From: Rhodococcus sp. B50
Lineage (GTDB): Bacteria > Actinomycetota > Actinomycetes > Mycobacteriales > Mycobacteriaceae
DNA length: 64,000 nucleotides
NCBI RefSeq assembly: GCF_013602415.1
Contig: NZ_WPAG02000002.1
Span: 4,405,480-4,469,479, forward strand
Reading direction: 5' to 3'
Shown: positions 42,853 to 51,646 of the stretch, piece by piece
Layout: every line of letters begins with the position of its first letter
Position numbering within the stretch: position 1 is the stretch's first letter
The notes under the pieces: generated by a model
Database searches by the model: none
What the model saw: only the letters and a program-made list of their open reading frames with translations
Told to the model about the DNA's origin: nothing
Made by a program: the position numbers and the translations under genes

Positions 42853-43992
42853 GTGAGCGCACCGACCACACGTCGCGTCATCGTCTACGGCGCCTCGGGC
42901 TACACCGGGCGACTCGTCTGTGAATACCTGCGCGAGTTCCGCATTCCCTTCATCGCCGCCGGTCGCGACAAGGACAAGCTCGACGAGTCCCTCCGTGCAC
43001 ACGTACCCGGTGTCGAGACGGCCGACTTCGAGGTGGTGCAGGTCGAACACACCGTCGAGGCACTGACCGATCTCTTCCGTGGGGCGGCCGTCGTCCTGAA
43101 CACCGTCGGACCGTTTTCCGCGCTCGGGAACGAAGTGGTCCGGGCATGTCTCGCTGCCGGCGCACACTACACCGACACCACCGGCGAGCAGGACTGGCTC
43201 ATCACGTGCGACGAGCAGTACGGCGCCGACTTCGCTGCTGCGGGCCTGCTGCTCGCGCCCGGAACCGCGCAGATGTACACCGTCGGTGAGATCGCCGCTC
43301 AATTGTGCCTGGAGACACCGGGACTCGACACACTCGACATCGCAGTGTTCTGGGGCGGCAGCCCGACCATCGCGTCCACGCGCACGATTCTCGTCAACGC
43401 CGCCACCTCGGCCGCGCACTACCTCGAACAGAACGACTACGTTCCGTTCGACCCCACTCAGGGTCTCGTCCCACTCGTCGTGCCGGGGCAGCACGAACTG
43501 GCCCAGTCGCTGCCCTGGGGTGGCACCTCGCACCCGGTATGGTTCCGTCGTGACCCGCGTGTCGCGAATGTGAAGGCGCAGGGTGGTGTCTTCAATGCTG
43601 CTCTGATGCACGGTGTTCCGCAGATCGTCGCACAGGCGCTCGAAGCGACCAAGGACATGTCTCCGGAGGATCGCGACGAAGCCCTCACCGCGACCGCGCG
43701 GCAGGTCATGAACGTCATGCCGCCCCGCGAGAATCCGCGGGTCAACAAGTCCCTGGACTCGGTGCACGCCTCCGGCCCGCTGGCGCGCGCACACTGCGTC
43801 ATCCACGGCAACAGCAACTACAAGCAGACCGGGCTGCTCCAGGCGTTCTCCGCGAACTGGCTGGTGCAGCAACCCCCGAAGCAGGTCGGCTTCGCCAGCG
43901 CCTGCCAGGCATTCGGTCACCACGAGCTGATCGGTGTGCTGCGCAATTTCGGCCTGATATCGAAACCGGTTCTCACCGTGCAGGACTACTGA
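42853..43992 (+). CDS. Saccharopine dehydrogenase-like NAD(P)-binding protein
   Basis: A 379-residue protein with an N-terminal Rossmann domain (VIVYGASGYTGRLVCEYL) of the saccharopine dehydrogenase/trans-acting enoyl reductase superfamily, followed by TVGPFSALGNEVVRAC and YTDTTGEQDW, typical of the group. The C-terminal half is less familiar. GTG 42853 follows GAGGGGAAG. Homologous folds reduce enoyl lipids in mycobacteria or act on amino acids; here, between an SDR and an acyl-CoA ligase, a reductase for a cyclic ketone or enoyl compound is a fair guess. Function is not settled. Confidence 0.72.
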   Translation: MSAPTTRRVIVYGASGYTGRLVCEYLREFRIPFIAAGRDKDKLDESLRAHVPGVETADFEVVQVEHTVEALTDLFRGAAVVLNTVGPFSALGNEVVRACLAAGAHYTDTTGEQDWLITCDEQYGADFAAAGLLLAPGTAQMYTVGEIAAQLCLETPGLDTLDIAVFWGGSPTIASTRTILVNAATSAAHYLEQNDYVPFDPTQGLVPLVVPGQHELAQSLPWGGTSHPVWFRRDPRVANVKAQGGVFNAALMHGVPQIVAQALEATKDMSPEDRDEALTATARQVMNVMPPRENPRVNKSLDSVHASGPLARAHCVIHGNSNYKQTGLLQAFSANWLVQQPPKQVGFASACQAFGHHELIGVLRNFGLISKPVLTVQDY

Positions 43993-44021
43993 GATCCGAG
44001 CCGGATCACCGGGAGGGTTCG

Positions 44022-45563
44022 ATGCGGATCGTCGACTATCTCGACAAGGGGGCGTCGCTCGGACCGGACCGGCCGTGCTTCACCACGGACGGTGACAGCT
44101 GGTCGTACGCCACCGCGCAGTCGGTGGCCGACGATGTCGCCCGCGCACTGGACGCGCGCGGAGTGCGTCCGGGCGGGAAGATCGCGGTGCTGTCCGGCAA
44201 CGATCCACGCGCGTTCGCGTGCGTCTTCGGCATCAGCCGGGCCGGGACCGTGTGGTGCCCCATCAACCCCCGTAACGAGGCGGCCGAGAACCGTGAACTG
44301 CTCGACCGGTTCGACTGCGAGGTACTGCTGTACGCCTCGGGCTATCGCGAACTCGTCGAACGGTTCCGCACCGACCTTCCCGCGATCCACACCTGGGTGC
44401 AGCTCGACGGAGAACCCGCCGACGGGTCTCTGGGGTGGGAAGAGTTCATCTCCACAGCTCGAGGTTCCGCGGATCCGGTCGACCGGCACGCTCCCGAGGA
44501 TCTCGCGATGATCGTCGGCACGGGCGGCACCACGGGCAGACCCAAGGGTGTGATGCTCACCGGTACGAATCTCGAGACGATGACCGCGCTCACGCTCATG
44601 AGCTATCCGTTCCCCGGTCGCGGCGAGCGACCGGTCTATCTCGCGCTCGCGCCCCTCACCCACGCCGCGGGCGTGCTGTGTTTTCCGGTGCTGGCCGCCG
44701 GCGGCGAGATCGTCATCATGCGCAGCCCCGATGTGGGGCGGTTCCTCGAACTGGTGCCGGCGCATCGCGTCACTCACACCTTCCTGCCTCCGACCCTGAT
44801 CTACATGGTCCTCGCGCATCCCGCCTTGGACTCGACGGATCTGTCGAGCCTGCACTGCTTCTGGTACGGCGCCGCCCCGATGAGTCCCACGCGGCTCGCC
44901 GAAGCGCTCGAACGGATCGGGCCGATGGCCCAGCTCTTCGGGCAGACCGAGGCACCGATGATGATTTCAGTGCTTCCCCCCGACGAGCACCGCCGGCCCG
45001 ACGGCTCGATCGCCGAGGAGGTCCTGATGTCGGCCGGCCGGCCGACGCCGCTCGTGACCGTCGCGGTCATGGGTCAGGGCGGTGAGCTACTGCCGCACGG
45101 GGAGCGCGGCGAGATCGTGGTGCGCTCGTCCCTCGTGATGGCCGGCTACTACAAGAACCCCGAGGCCACCGAGGAGGTGAGCCGGTTCGGTTGGCACCAC
45201 ACCGGCGACATCGGGTACCTGGACGATTCGGGTCTGCTGTTCATCGTCGATCGGGCCAAGGACATGATCATCACCGGCGGCTTCAACGTGTACTCGATCG
45301 AGGTGGAACAGGCGATTCTGGCCCACCCGGAGGTTCAGGACTGTGCGGTGATCGGTCTGCCCGACGAGAAGTGGGGCGAACGGGTGGTCGCGGTCGTGCA
45401 GCCACAACCGGGAGCCGAGGTCGACCCCGACGAACTTACGGCCTTTGTCAAGGCTCGCATCGGCTCGGTCAAGGCACCCAAGCAGGTCGTGGTCCGGTCC
45501 GACCTGCCCCGCTCGAAGGTGGGGAAGGTGCTGAAGAACGAGATCAAGGCGACCTTCTCCTGA
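44022..45563 (+). CDS. Acyl-CoA synthetase (AMP-forming)
   Basis: A 513-residue adenylate-forming ligase: GTGGTTGRPKG P-loop, LFGQTEAPM box, WHHTGDIGYLDD, and the C-terminal lysine in SKVGKVLKNE. It resembles the FadD-type long- or aryl-chain ligases. It ends the forward unit SDR, saccharopine-dehydrogenase-like, ligase. A 233-base gap follows that carries the TGTGTCGACGGCG element and a perfect ACCACGTGGT palindrome (45700-45709) but no gene. Confidence 0.88.
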   Translation: MRIVDYLDKGASLGPDRPCFTTDGDSWSYATAQSVADDVARALDARGVRPGGKIAVLSGNDPRAFACVFGISRAGTVWCPINPRNEAAENRELLDRFDCEVLLYASGYRELVERFRTDLPAIHTWVQLDGEPADGSLGWEEFISTARGSADPVDRHAPEDLAMIVGTGGTTGRPKGVMLTGTNLETMTALTLMSYPFPGRGERPVYLALAPLTHAAGVLCFPVLAAGGEIVIMRSPDVGRFLELVPAHRVTHTFLPPTLIYMVLAHPALDSTDLSSLHCFWYGAAPMSPTRLAEALERIGPMAQLFGQTEAPMMISVLPPDEHRRPDGSIAEEVLMSAGRPTPLVTVAVMGQGGELLPHGERGEIVVRSSLVMAGYYKNPEATEEVSRFGWHHTGDIGYLDDSGLLFIVDRAKDMIITGGFNVYSIEVEQAILAHPEVQDCAVIGLPDEKWGERVVAVVQPQPGAEVDPDELTAFVKARIGSVKAPKQVVVRSDLPRSKVGKVLKNEIKATFS

Positions 45564-45717
45564 GACCCCTCCCAGAGTGGACGCACGACTCCGGGACGGG
45601 CTCTTCCACGGTGTGTGGCAGTGGTAGTCCGGGCGCGATGACACATCCCGACCCCGGAATGTCAGTGGTCGACGACTGCGGAAGTGGATCGGGTAGTGGA
45701 CCACGTGGTTGTCACGG

Positions 45718-45730
45718 TGTGTCGACGGCG
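45718..45730 (+). promoter_or_regulatory. 13-bp motif TGTGTCGACGGCG, copy 1
   Basis: The same 13 bases recur at 49796-49808 upstream of the SnoaL-like gene. Here the copy lies 66 bases before the flavin-monooxygenase ATG and 24 bases before CATATG, which could serve as a -10 region. The two forward units flank the LuxR ATPase gene, so the motif may be its binding site. Confidence 0.45.
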
Positions 45731-45796
45731 AGCACCGGCCATTGTGATTCCCGTCATATGTAGTAGCCCGCCGGGCTGCATGGAAGGGAGTCCGAG

Positions 45797-46993
45797 ATGA
45801 CTGCGATCGCGGAGGCATCGGTAGACACACAGGAAGCGCGCGGCGCCGAGTATCTTGCTCGGGCACGGCAGGTTGCGAAGGTCATCGAGGCCGAGGCTAC
45901 TGCCATCGAAGCGCAGGCCACCATTACCCGGCCGGTCTACGAAGCGCTTGCGGACTCCGGTCTCTTCTGGATTCTCGTACCCGAGGAATACGGCGGGGCC
46001 GGCCTCGATATCGTCAGCGCATTCAAGGTGGTCCAGGAGATCACCCGCGCCGACGGTTCCACGGGCTGGGCGTTCATGGCCAACTCGTGCAGCACCGGTG
46101 TCGCGGTCGGGTACACGAATGCCGAGGGCGCGCGGGAGATGTTCGCCGGACCCGACAAGGCCGTCACCGCGGGCATGATCGTCCCGACAGGGAAGGGCGT
46201 CAGGGTCGAAGGCGGGTATCGGGTCAGCGGACGCTTCCAGTTCGCCAGCGGATCCGCCCACGCTTCCTTTATCGGTGCCGGATTCGTCGTCCACGACGAC
46301 CAGGGCAACCCCGTCGTCGACGCCGACGGTCAGCCCGAGGCCCGCATCGCGTGGGTTCCTCGGGACCAGGTGGAATTCCTGGGTAACTGGGACGTCATGG
46401 GTATGGTCGGTACCGGCTCGTACGACTATCAGGTCACGGATCGGTTCGTGCCCGAGCGGTTCACGATGAGCACCTTCTCCACCGTGCCCGTCCGGCCCGA
46501 GGCCGTCTACAAACTCGGACTTCTGGGGATCGGTGTCGGCGGGCACGCTCCGGTCGCTCTCGGGCTGGCCGAGCGTGCGTTACAGGAGATCTCGCATCTC
46601 GTCGCTGCCAAGGTCCGTCCGGGATACGACGGTTTCGTGGGCGATTCCGACGTGTTCAAAATCGAATTCGCGCGGCACGAAGCGTTGTACAGGGCAGCTC
46701 GTTCCTATGTCTACGAAGTGTTCGGTGACGCGGAGCAGACGGCTGCTGCGGGCCTGCCGCTCACCGACGAACAGCATGCGCGTCTGCGTCAGGCGGCGAC
46801 CTGGGTCCAGGAGGTCGCCGGTGATGTGGTCATGTTCGCCCACCGCTGGGCCGGCAGCGCGACAGTTCGCAACCCCAGTGCACTGGGACGGTGTGTGCGT
46901 GACGCGGCCGTAGCCACGCAGCATGCCCTCATCGATCGGATGACGCTGAGTGATGCAGCTTCGGCGATCCTGCCCGGTTACCGGCAGAGCTGA
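45797..46993 (+). CDS. Acyl-CoA-dehydrogenase-fold flavin monooxygenase
   Basis: A 398-residue protein with an acyl-CoA dehydrogenase fold and a C-terminal Acyl-CoA_dh_2-type domain, as in HsaA, DszC and the C2 oxygenase of 4-hydroxyphenylacetate hydroxylase. RFQFASGSAHASFIG and GMVGTGSYDYQV match that group better than true dehydrogenases; the usual catalytic glutamate region is absent. Such enzymes use free reduced flavin from a partner reductase, and a fitting flavin reductase lies at 51100. A terminator follows. Hydroxylation of an aromatic or sulfur/nitrogen compound is inferred; a true acyl-CoA dehydrogenase remains possible. Confidence 0.75.
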   Translation: MTAIAEASVDTQEARGAEYLARARQVAKVIEAEATAIEAQATITRPVYEALADSGLFWILVPEEYGGAGLDIVSAFKVVQEITRADGSTGWAFMANSCSTGVAVGYTNAEGAREMFAGPDKAVTAGMIVPTGKGVRVEGGYRVSGRFQFASGSAHASFIGAGFVVHDDQGNPVVDADGQPEARIAWVPRDQVEFLGNWDVMGMVGTGSYDYQVTDRFVPERFTMSTFSTVPVRPEAVYKLGLLGIGVGGHAPVALGLAERALQEISHLVAAKVRPGYDGFVGDSDVFKIEFARHEALYRAARSYVYEVFGDAEQTAAAGLPLTDEQHARLRQAATWVQEVAGDVVMFAHRWAGSATVRNPSALGRCVRDAAVATQHALIDRMTLSDAASAILPGYRQS

Positions 46994-47015
46994 TCACCGG
47001 TCCACGCTCGTTGCA

Positions 47016-47044
47016 CTGTCCGGGCCGGTTCGCGGCCCGGACAG
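47016..47044. terminator. Bidirectional terminator hairpin
   Basis: CTGTCCGGGCCG (47016-47027) pairs perfectly with CGGCCCGGACAG (47033-47044) around the loop GTTCG. It lies in the 94-base convergent gap between the monooxygenase and the LuxR regulator, serving both. Confidence 0.85.
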
Positions 47045-47087
47045 CGCGACATCTCGATAGAGCGGCCGCCACAGGTCTATCGGCTCG

Positions 47088-49721
47088 TCAGCCGAGCGCT
47101 CGGGCCACTTCCGCGCGCCGGGACAGGCCCAGTTTGCGCAGTAGATGCTCGACATGACCCTCCACCGTTCGGGGGGACAGCACCAGTTTCTCGGCAATCT
47201 GCTTGTTCGTGAGGCCCTGGGCGACCAGTTCGGCCACTTCACGCTCGCGGGGAGACAGGCACTCCCGGCTGCCCGGATCGACACCGGCCGGCGCGTCGAC
47301 ACGGGTGCTGTCCGAGACGGTCTGCGAGGATGCGGACCCTTCGCCTTCGTCGAAGATGAAGTCGAGCAGCTCGCGCGTCGACATCGCTTGTCCCCGTGCC
47401 CACGCCGCGTCGAAGTGCGAAGGGCCGATGTGCGTGCGCGAGTGGTTGACGGCCTTCTCTCGCAGCGTGCCCCAGTGCTCGGCACCGTAGAGTTGCCGGC
47501 CGATCGAGCCCCACATGGAGGAGGCCGCGCCGAGCACGACTGCGGCCCGGTCTCCATCCCCCTGCTCCGCAAACGCCCAGCCCAGAAGGTCCGCCATAAC
47601 TGTTTTTCCTATGGTGTCACCGAACTTTCGCTGGATCTGCAGAGCCTGCCGCGCCAGTCCTTCGGCGGTGTCACAGTCGCCTTCGAGCAGCGCGACGTGT
47701 CCGAGCCCGTATGTTGCATAGGAGTGGAACCAGGACTCGCCGACGCTTTCGGTCCTGGCGAAGACCTTGCGGAACTGGTCCGCTGCGGCGCCGGTATCCG
47801 ACGTCGAACACAACAGCATGCCGCGATGTATCTGCAGCATCGAAACGAAGTCCGGACTGCAGCCGTGCTGCTGATAACTCCGCTCGGCCTCGTCGAGACT
47901 CGTCAGAGCCGAATCTGCTCGCCCGGCGAAGAAGTCGCGCAGGCCGGCGATATGAACAGCGAATGCTCCGGTCACCGGATCGTGCTGGTTTCCGGTGATC
48001 TCGCGTGCTCGACGTAAGGTGAAGTCCGCAGCGTCCCGGTCGCCCTGAAGTGTCTGCACCAAGGCGAGAACAGTGAGAATGCGACCTTTCGCTTCCTTGG
48101 ATATCCCGGGGAGATCGAGTGCCTGCGTCAACCACATACGATGCTCACGCACCGATACCCCGCACGCCCAGAGGAAACGCGACGATCCCAGTGTCTCGGC
48201 GGCACGATGCCCGAGTGCATGATCGGTCGTATCGCTCATCGCAGAGTGCAGAGCGGCTCTGATATTGCCGCGGTTGACCGAGACTGCGGTTGCCTTTGCC
48301 GGCTGTTCGGGGCCGTACCAGCGGGCCGTCGACTCTTCGATCAGTTGTGCGCAGTACTCGAGCAGGCGCGCGTTGGCGTCGTGTCGTTCGCTGGAAGTCA
48401 GTTTTCCCCAGCCGTATTCGCGCATCGATTCGAGCAGGCGGAATCGAACACCACCGTCGGATGTCACGCGCACGATCACCGACTTCGCTACCAGTGAGGC
48501 GATCGAATCCAGGATCTCGTCGTCGGACAACGAGTCGCCGGAACACACGGCCAGGGCCGTTCCGAGGTCGAAGCTGTCTGCCAGCACCGATGCGCGGCAC
48601 CAGAGTGCGCGCTCGGTATCCGAACACAGTTCGTAGCTCCAATCGATGGTGGCTTGGAGACTACGGTGCCGCGGGCTGCGTCCGCGTGCGGACACCGTGA
48701 GCATCGACAGGCGTCTGTCGAGCAGATCGGCGAGTTCTTCGACCGAGAGCACATTCAGACGGGTGCAGGCCAGTTCTATTGCCAGAGGCAGACCGTCCAG
48801 GCGTTCGCAGATCCTCCGGACCGCGGGGATATTCGAATCGTCGAGTTCGAACCCGGACAGCGCGGAGTCGGCCCGGCGGGCGAACAGTTCGATCGCGCCC
48901 GAAGTGATATCCCCGTCGGTGGGTAGTGGTGCCAGATGGAAAATGTACTCGCCGGGAACCGCGAGATACTCGCGAGACGTGACGAGGATTCGTAGATTTG
49001 CGGTCTCCTGGACGAGCCGGCTGACGAGGGTGGCGGTTCCTTCGACGAGATGCTCGCAATTGTCGAGTACCAGCAGGATTCTGCGGTTCCGCAGGTGCTC
49101 GATCAGAACATCGTCGGCGGAGCTGCCGGGGTCGTCGCGCGTCTCCAGCCCGAGTCGATCGCAGATCGTCTGACTCAACAGGTTTTCGCTTCGGAGAGAG
49201 GCGTACTCGACGAAGCGGACCCCGTCGGGAAAGGCTCTGCGGAATTCTGCCGCTGCTTGTACCGACAGCCGGGTCTTCCCGATCCCTCCGGGGCCGACAA
49301 TCGAGACCAGTCGATGATCGCCGAGCAGCCGGCGCAATTCCCGCAATTCGGCATGGCGGCCGACGAAGCTGGTGGGTTGTTGAGGCAACCCCGTTCCGGT
49401 CCATCCACTTGCGGAGTCCTTCATCTCGGATCTGAGGTGATTGACCTTGCGCGCAAGAAGTGTGCGCGAGTGCTTCCACTCGATCCGCCTGGCCACTTCG
49501 GCGATCGAGATGTCCGGGGACTGGTGGAGTGCATTACGGATATGCACATCGGCGTCATCTGCTGCCGATCCTTTGAGGCGACGGTGGTCGCTCGGGGGCT
49601 CCGACATCGACAGCGCTCTGCGCACGGTGTTCCTCGAGATGCCGAGTCGCTGGGCGACGCCCTTGATGGACTCGCCCTCGGCGTGACACCGGCGGATCTC
49701 CGACCATTCGTCGACGTTCAC
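47088..49721 (-). CDS. Large LuxR-type ATPase regulator with extra N-terminal HTH
   Basis: An 877-residue regulator. Residues 3-40 form an HTH of the IS21/IstA style (EWSEIRRCHAEG, then GVAQRLGISRNTVRRAL) and residues 68-100 look like a second such unit. A STAND-type ATPase follows, with Walker A GPGGIGKT at 143-150 and Walker B ILLVLD ending at Asp220. Helical repeats fill the middle, and a LuxR HTH (LSPREREVAEL, then NKQIAEKLVLSPRTVEGHV) occupies the last 56 residues. GTG 49721 has GGAGG seven bases upstream. It probably activates the monooxygenase and SnoaL/RibB/reductase units on either side when it binds an inducer. Confidence 0.88.
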   Translation of the reverse strand: MNVDEWSEIRRCHAEGESIKGVAQRLGISRNTVRRALSMSEPPSDHRRLKGSAADDADVHIRNALHQSPDISIAEVARRIEWKHSRTLLARKVNHLRSEMKDSASGWTGTGLPQQPTSFVGRHAELRELRRLLGDHRLVSIVGPGGIGKTRLSVQAAAEFRRAFPDGVRFVEYASLRSENLLSQTICDRLGLETRDDPGSSADDVLIEHLRNRRILLVLDNCEHLVEGTATLVSRLVQETANLRILVTSREYLAVPGEYIFHLAPLPTDGDITSGAIELFARRADSALSGFELDDSNIPAVRRICERLDGLPLAIELACTRLNVLSVEELADLLDRRLSMLTVSARGRSPRHRSLQATIDWSYELCSDTERALWCRASVLADSFDLGTALAVCSGDSLSDDEILDSIASLVAKSVIVRVTSDGGVRFRLLESMREYGWGKLTSSERHDANARLLEYCAQLIEESTARWYGPEQPAKATAVSVNRGNIRAALHSAMSDTTDHALGHRAAETLGSSRFLWACGVSVREHRMWLTQALDLPGISKEAKGRILTVLALVQTLQGDRDAADFTLRRAREITGNQHDPVTGAFAVHIAGLRDFFAGRADSALTSLDEAERSYQQHGCSPDFVSMLQIHRGMLLCSTSDTGAAADQFRKVFARTESVGESWFHSYATYGLGHVALLEGDCDTAEGLARQALQIQRKFGDTIGKTVMADLLGWAFAEQGDGDRAAVVLGAASSMWGSIGRQLYGAEHWGTLREKAVNHSRTHIGPSHFDAAWARGQAMSTRELLDFIFDEGEGSASSQTVSDSTRVDAPAGVDPGSRECLSPREREVAELVAQGLTNKQIAEKLVLSPRTVEGHVEHLLRKLGLSRRAEVARALG

Positions 49722-49795
49722 ACCGTTACCTCCGCTCTGAGACGTACATCACTATCGCCGTCTTGAACCACGGTGTGCAACCAAGGGGGTCAGGA

Positions 49796-49808
49796 TGTGT
49801 CGACGGCG
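49796..49808 (+). promoter_or_regulatory. 13-bp motif TGTGTCGACGGCG, copy 2
   Basis: This is identical to 45718-45730. It lies in the 280-base gap (49722-50001) between the divergent LuxR and SnoaL-like genes, 16 bases before CATATA. CCACGGTGTG at 49768-49777 and ACCACGTAGT-like sequence at 49909 also echo sequences in the 45.6-kb gap. No gene is seen in the gap. Confidence 0.45.
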
Positions 49809-50001
49809 CACTGCCGGTACTCCACATATACCCGGCTCGATGACGCATCACCGGCATTCAGCAGGCAAAACGCTGCAGGAGTCCACCCGCGTCCCATGCC
49901 GGTACGAAACCACGTAGTCGGACGGTTCCCTGCCGCCGAGCACGGAGAGAAAGTGATAGCGAACACACCGGCACCACGATCCCGATCGAAAGGTAGTTTC
50001 G

Positions 50002-50397
50002 ATGACCCAGCAGAACGCCGACGCGCTCACCAAGGCCTTCGCCGCTGCGGACCAGGGCGATCCCGGACCGCTGTTGAACCTCTACGACGACTCGATGACG
50101 TGGGCGGGATTCACCTTCGACGGCACACAACGCGTCTACACCAAGGCGGAGTTCTTGGAGGGCCTCGGTGTACTGGCCAAGCTCGACGCCTCGGCGAACG
50201 AGGTGATCGGTTGCGACGTGATCGACGACGAACTCGTGGTCGCCAAGATTCGCGCGTACCGCAAGCTCGGTAAGCACGAACTGGATATCACCATGGTGAT
50301 GGGCCACCGTTTCATCGACGGCAAGGTCGTCCGTGGCAACGATCTCGTGCCCTCCTCGTTCGAAACGTTCTGGTCCGCGACCGGACTGGCCGGCTGA
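50002..50397 (+). CDS. SnoaL/NTF2-like fold protein
   Basis: A 131-residue protein of the nuclear-transport-factor-2/SnoaL type: an N-terminal helix (ADALTKAFAAADQGD), LLNLYDDSMTWAG, and a C-terminal strand with MGHRFIDGKVVRGNDLV. Members are small cone-shaped enzymes or binding proteins, such as polyketide cyclases, isomerases and hydrolases. GAAAGG precedes the ATG. It is six bases from the RibB-like gene, in the unit that ends in the flavin reductase, so it may process the monooxygenase product. Confidence 0.8.
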   Translation: MTQQNADALTKAFAAADQGDPGPLLNLYDDSMTWAGFTFDGTQRVYTKAEFLEGLGVLAKLDASANEVIGCDVIDDELVVAKIRAYRKLGKHELDITMVMGHRFIDGKVVRGNDLVPSSFETFWSATGLAG

Positions 50398-50403
50398 CAG
50401 GCA

Positions 50404-51054
50404 ATGGCGATGAGCATCACTCGCACCCGCACTCGCGTTGTGGCCATCGACGTAGCACTCGAAGCGCTGCAGGCCGGTCGGCCCGTGATCGCCCTCGACG
50501 ACGTCGACGGCACCGGAATCGGGATGATGATCCTGGCCGGGACGGCGTCGGTACACTCGGTGGCCGAAATGATCCGTGACGGCAGCGGATTCATCTGCGT
50601 CACCGTGACCGAGCCATATGCTCATCGCCTGTGCCTTCCGCCGATGACCTGGGAAGCAGGCACCACTTTCGGGGGCCGGATGTGCGTGGCGGTCGATGCG
50701 GCCGAGGGCGTTACAACCGGGATCTCCGCGCACGACCGTGCAGTCACCCTTCGAACGTTGGCGGATCGTCGGGCCACCCCGGCCTCGTTCACCCGACCCG
50801 GGCATGTGGTTCCGGTCCTTGCTACGGATGCGGATCGACCCGACAGAGCGCGGCTGATCGCACAGGCCGGGCATCTGTGCGCCCGGCGTGCGGGTGACCC
50901 ACAGGGGTGGCCGGTCGCGTTCACTTCGCTGGTTTCGCGAAGAGATCCGCGCCGTGACGCGGATACGAGCGAGGTCGGGCACTGGGACCTGCCGGTGATT
51001 CGTCATTCGGATCTGTGGGCTTCCATCACCGACACCCACCGCGATGTTGCCTGA
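50404..51054 (+). CDS. RibB-family protein with degenerate active site
   Basis: A 216-residue relative of 3,4-dihydroxy-2-butanone 4-phosphate synthase. The second half of the fold is clear: TGISAHDRAVT, PGHVVPVLA and PPMTWEAGT. The acidic metal-binding loop that reads DDEDRENEGD in true RibB is DDVDGTGIGM here (residues about 32-41), and the GHTEA box is replaced by sequence around RPDRARLIAQAG. Key glutamates and the catalytic histidine are thus missing, so riboflavin synthesis is unlikely. It sits between a SnoaL-like and a flavin-reductase gene. A flavin-related or new role is inferred. Confidence 0.78.
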   Translation: MAMSITRTRTRVVAIDVALEALQAGRPVIALDDVDGTGIGMMILAGTASVHSVAEMIRDGSGFICVTVTEPYAHRLCLPPMTWEAGTTFGGRMCVAVDAAEGVTTGISAHDRAVTLRTLADRRATPASFTRPGHVVPVLATDADRPDRARLIAQAGHLCARRAGDPQGWPVAFTSLVSRRDPRRDADTSEVGHWDLPVIRHSDLWASITDTHRDVA

Positions 51055-51099
51055 ACGGCGCTGCACACCGTATCCCTCGTCCCAGGAGAACGATCACTC

Positions 51100-51603
51100 A
51101 TGACCATACCGATCTCGGCCGGCACCACGACCGACCTGCCCGCCGATTTCAGAGAAGCGATGGCGCACATGTGCGCACCGGTCACAGTCGTCACAGCGAT
51201 GGACGACGAGCGTCCCCACGGCACGACGGTGAGCGCGGTGATGTCGCTTTCGGTCGACCCCTTGTTGATCGCGGTGGCGATGGCGACAACGTCCGAGAGC
51301 TTGTCGACGATCAAACGCGCCGGACGATTCGGAGTGAACGTCCTCGGCGCACATCAACAACACATCGCGATGCGATTCGCGACCAAGGGTGACGACAAGT
51401 TCGCGGAGATGCCGTGGCAACGGCACAATGCGATCCCTCGACTCGATGGGTCGGCGATCTGGTTGTCCTGCCGGCTCGATTCGATACTCCCCGGTGGTGA
51501 TCACGAGATTCTCGTCGGCGCCGTAACGGAAGTCGAAACCGACAGTAGCGCTGAGCCGTTGACCTACCACGGGCGGCAGTTCGGAACGCACACCGTCTTG
51601 TGA
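51100..51603 (+). CDS. Flavin reductase domain protein
   Basis: A 167-residue flavin reductase of the HpaC/HsaB type: CAPVTVVTAM, TVSAVMSLSVDPLL as flavin-binding core, FGVNVLGAHQQ and GGDHEILVG near the end. These enzymes reduce FMN or FAD with NAD(P)H and release it to a partner oxygenase, here very likely the 45797 monooxygenase. It ends the SnoaL, RibB-like, reductase unit and converges on the quinone oxidoreductase gene. Confidence 0.87.
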   Translation: MTIPISAGTTTDLPADFREAMAHMCAPVTVVTAMDDERPHGTTVSAVMSLSVDPLLIAVAMATTSESLSTIKRAGRFGVNVLGAHQQHIAMRFATKGDDKFAEMPWQRHNAIPRLDGSAIWLSCRLDSILPGGDHEILVGAVTEVETDSSAEPLTYHGRQFGTHTVL

Positions 51604-51646
51604 GAGGCTTCCGCCCGTCTGTCGACTTCCCGGCAGCGAGGAGCGG

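Noticed and set aside
50404..51054. Functional riboflavin biosynthesis gene ribB
   Set aside because: The acidic metal loop and the GHTEA box are not conserved and no other rib genes are nearby.
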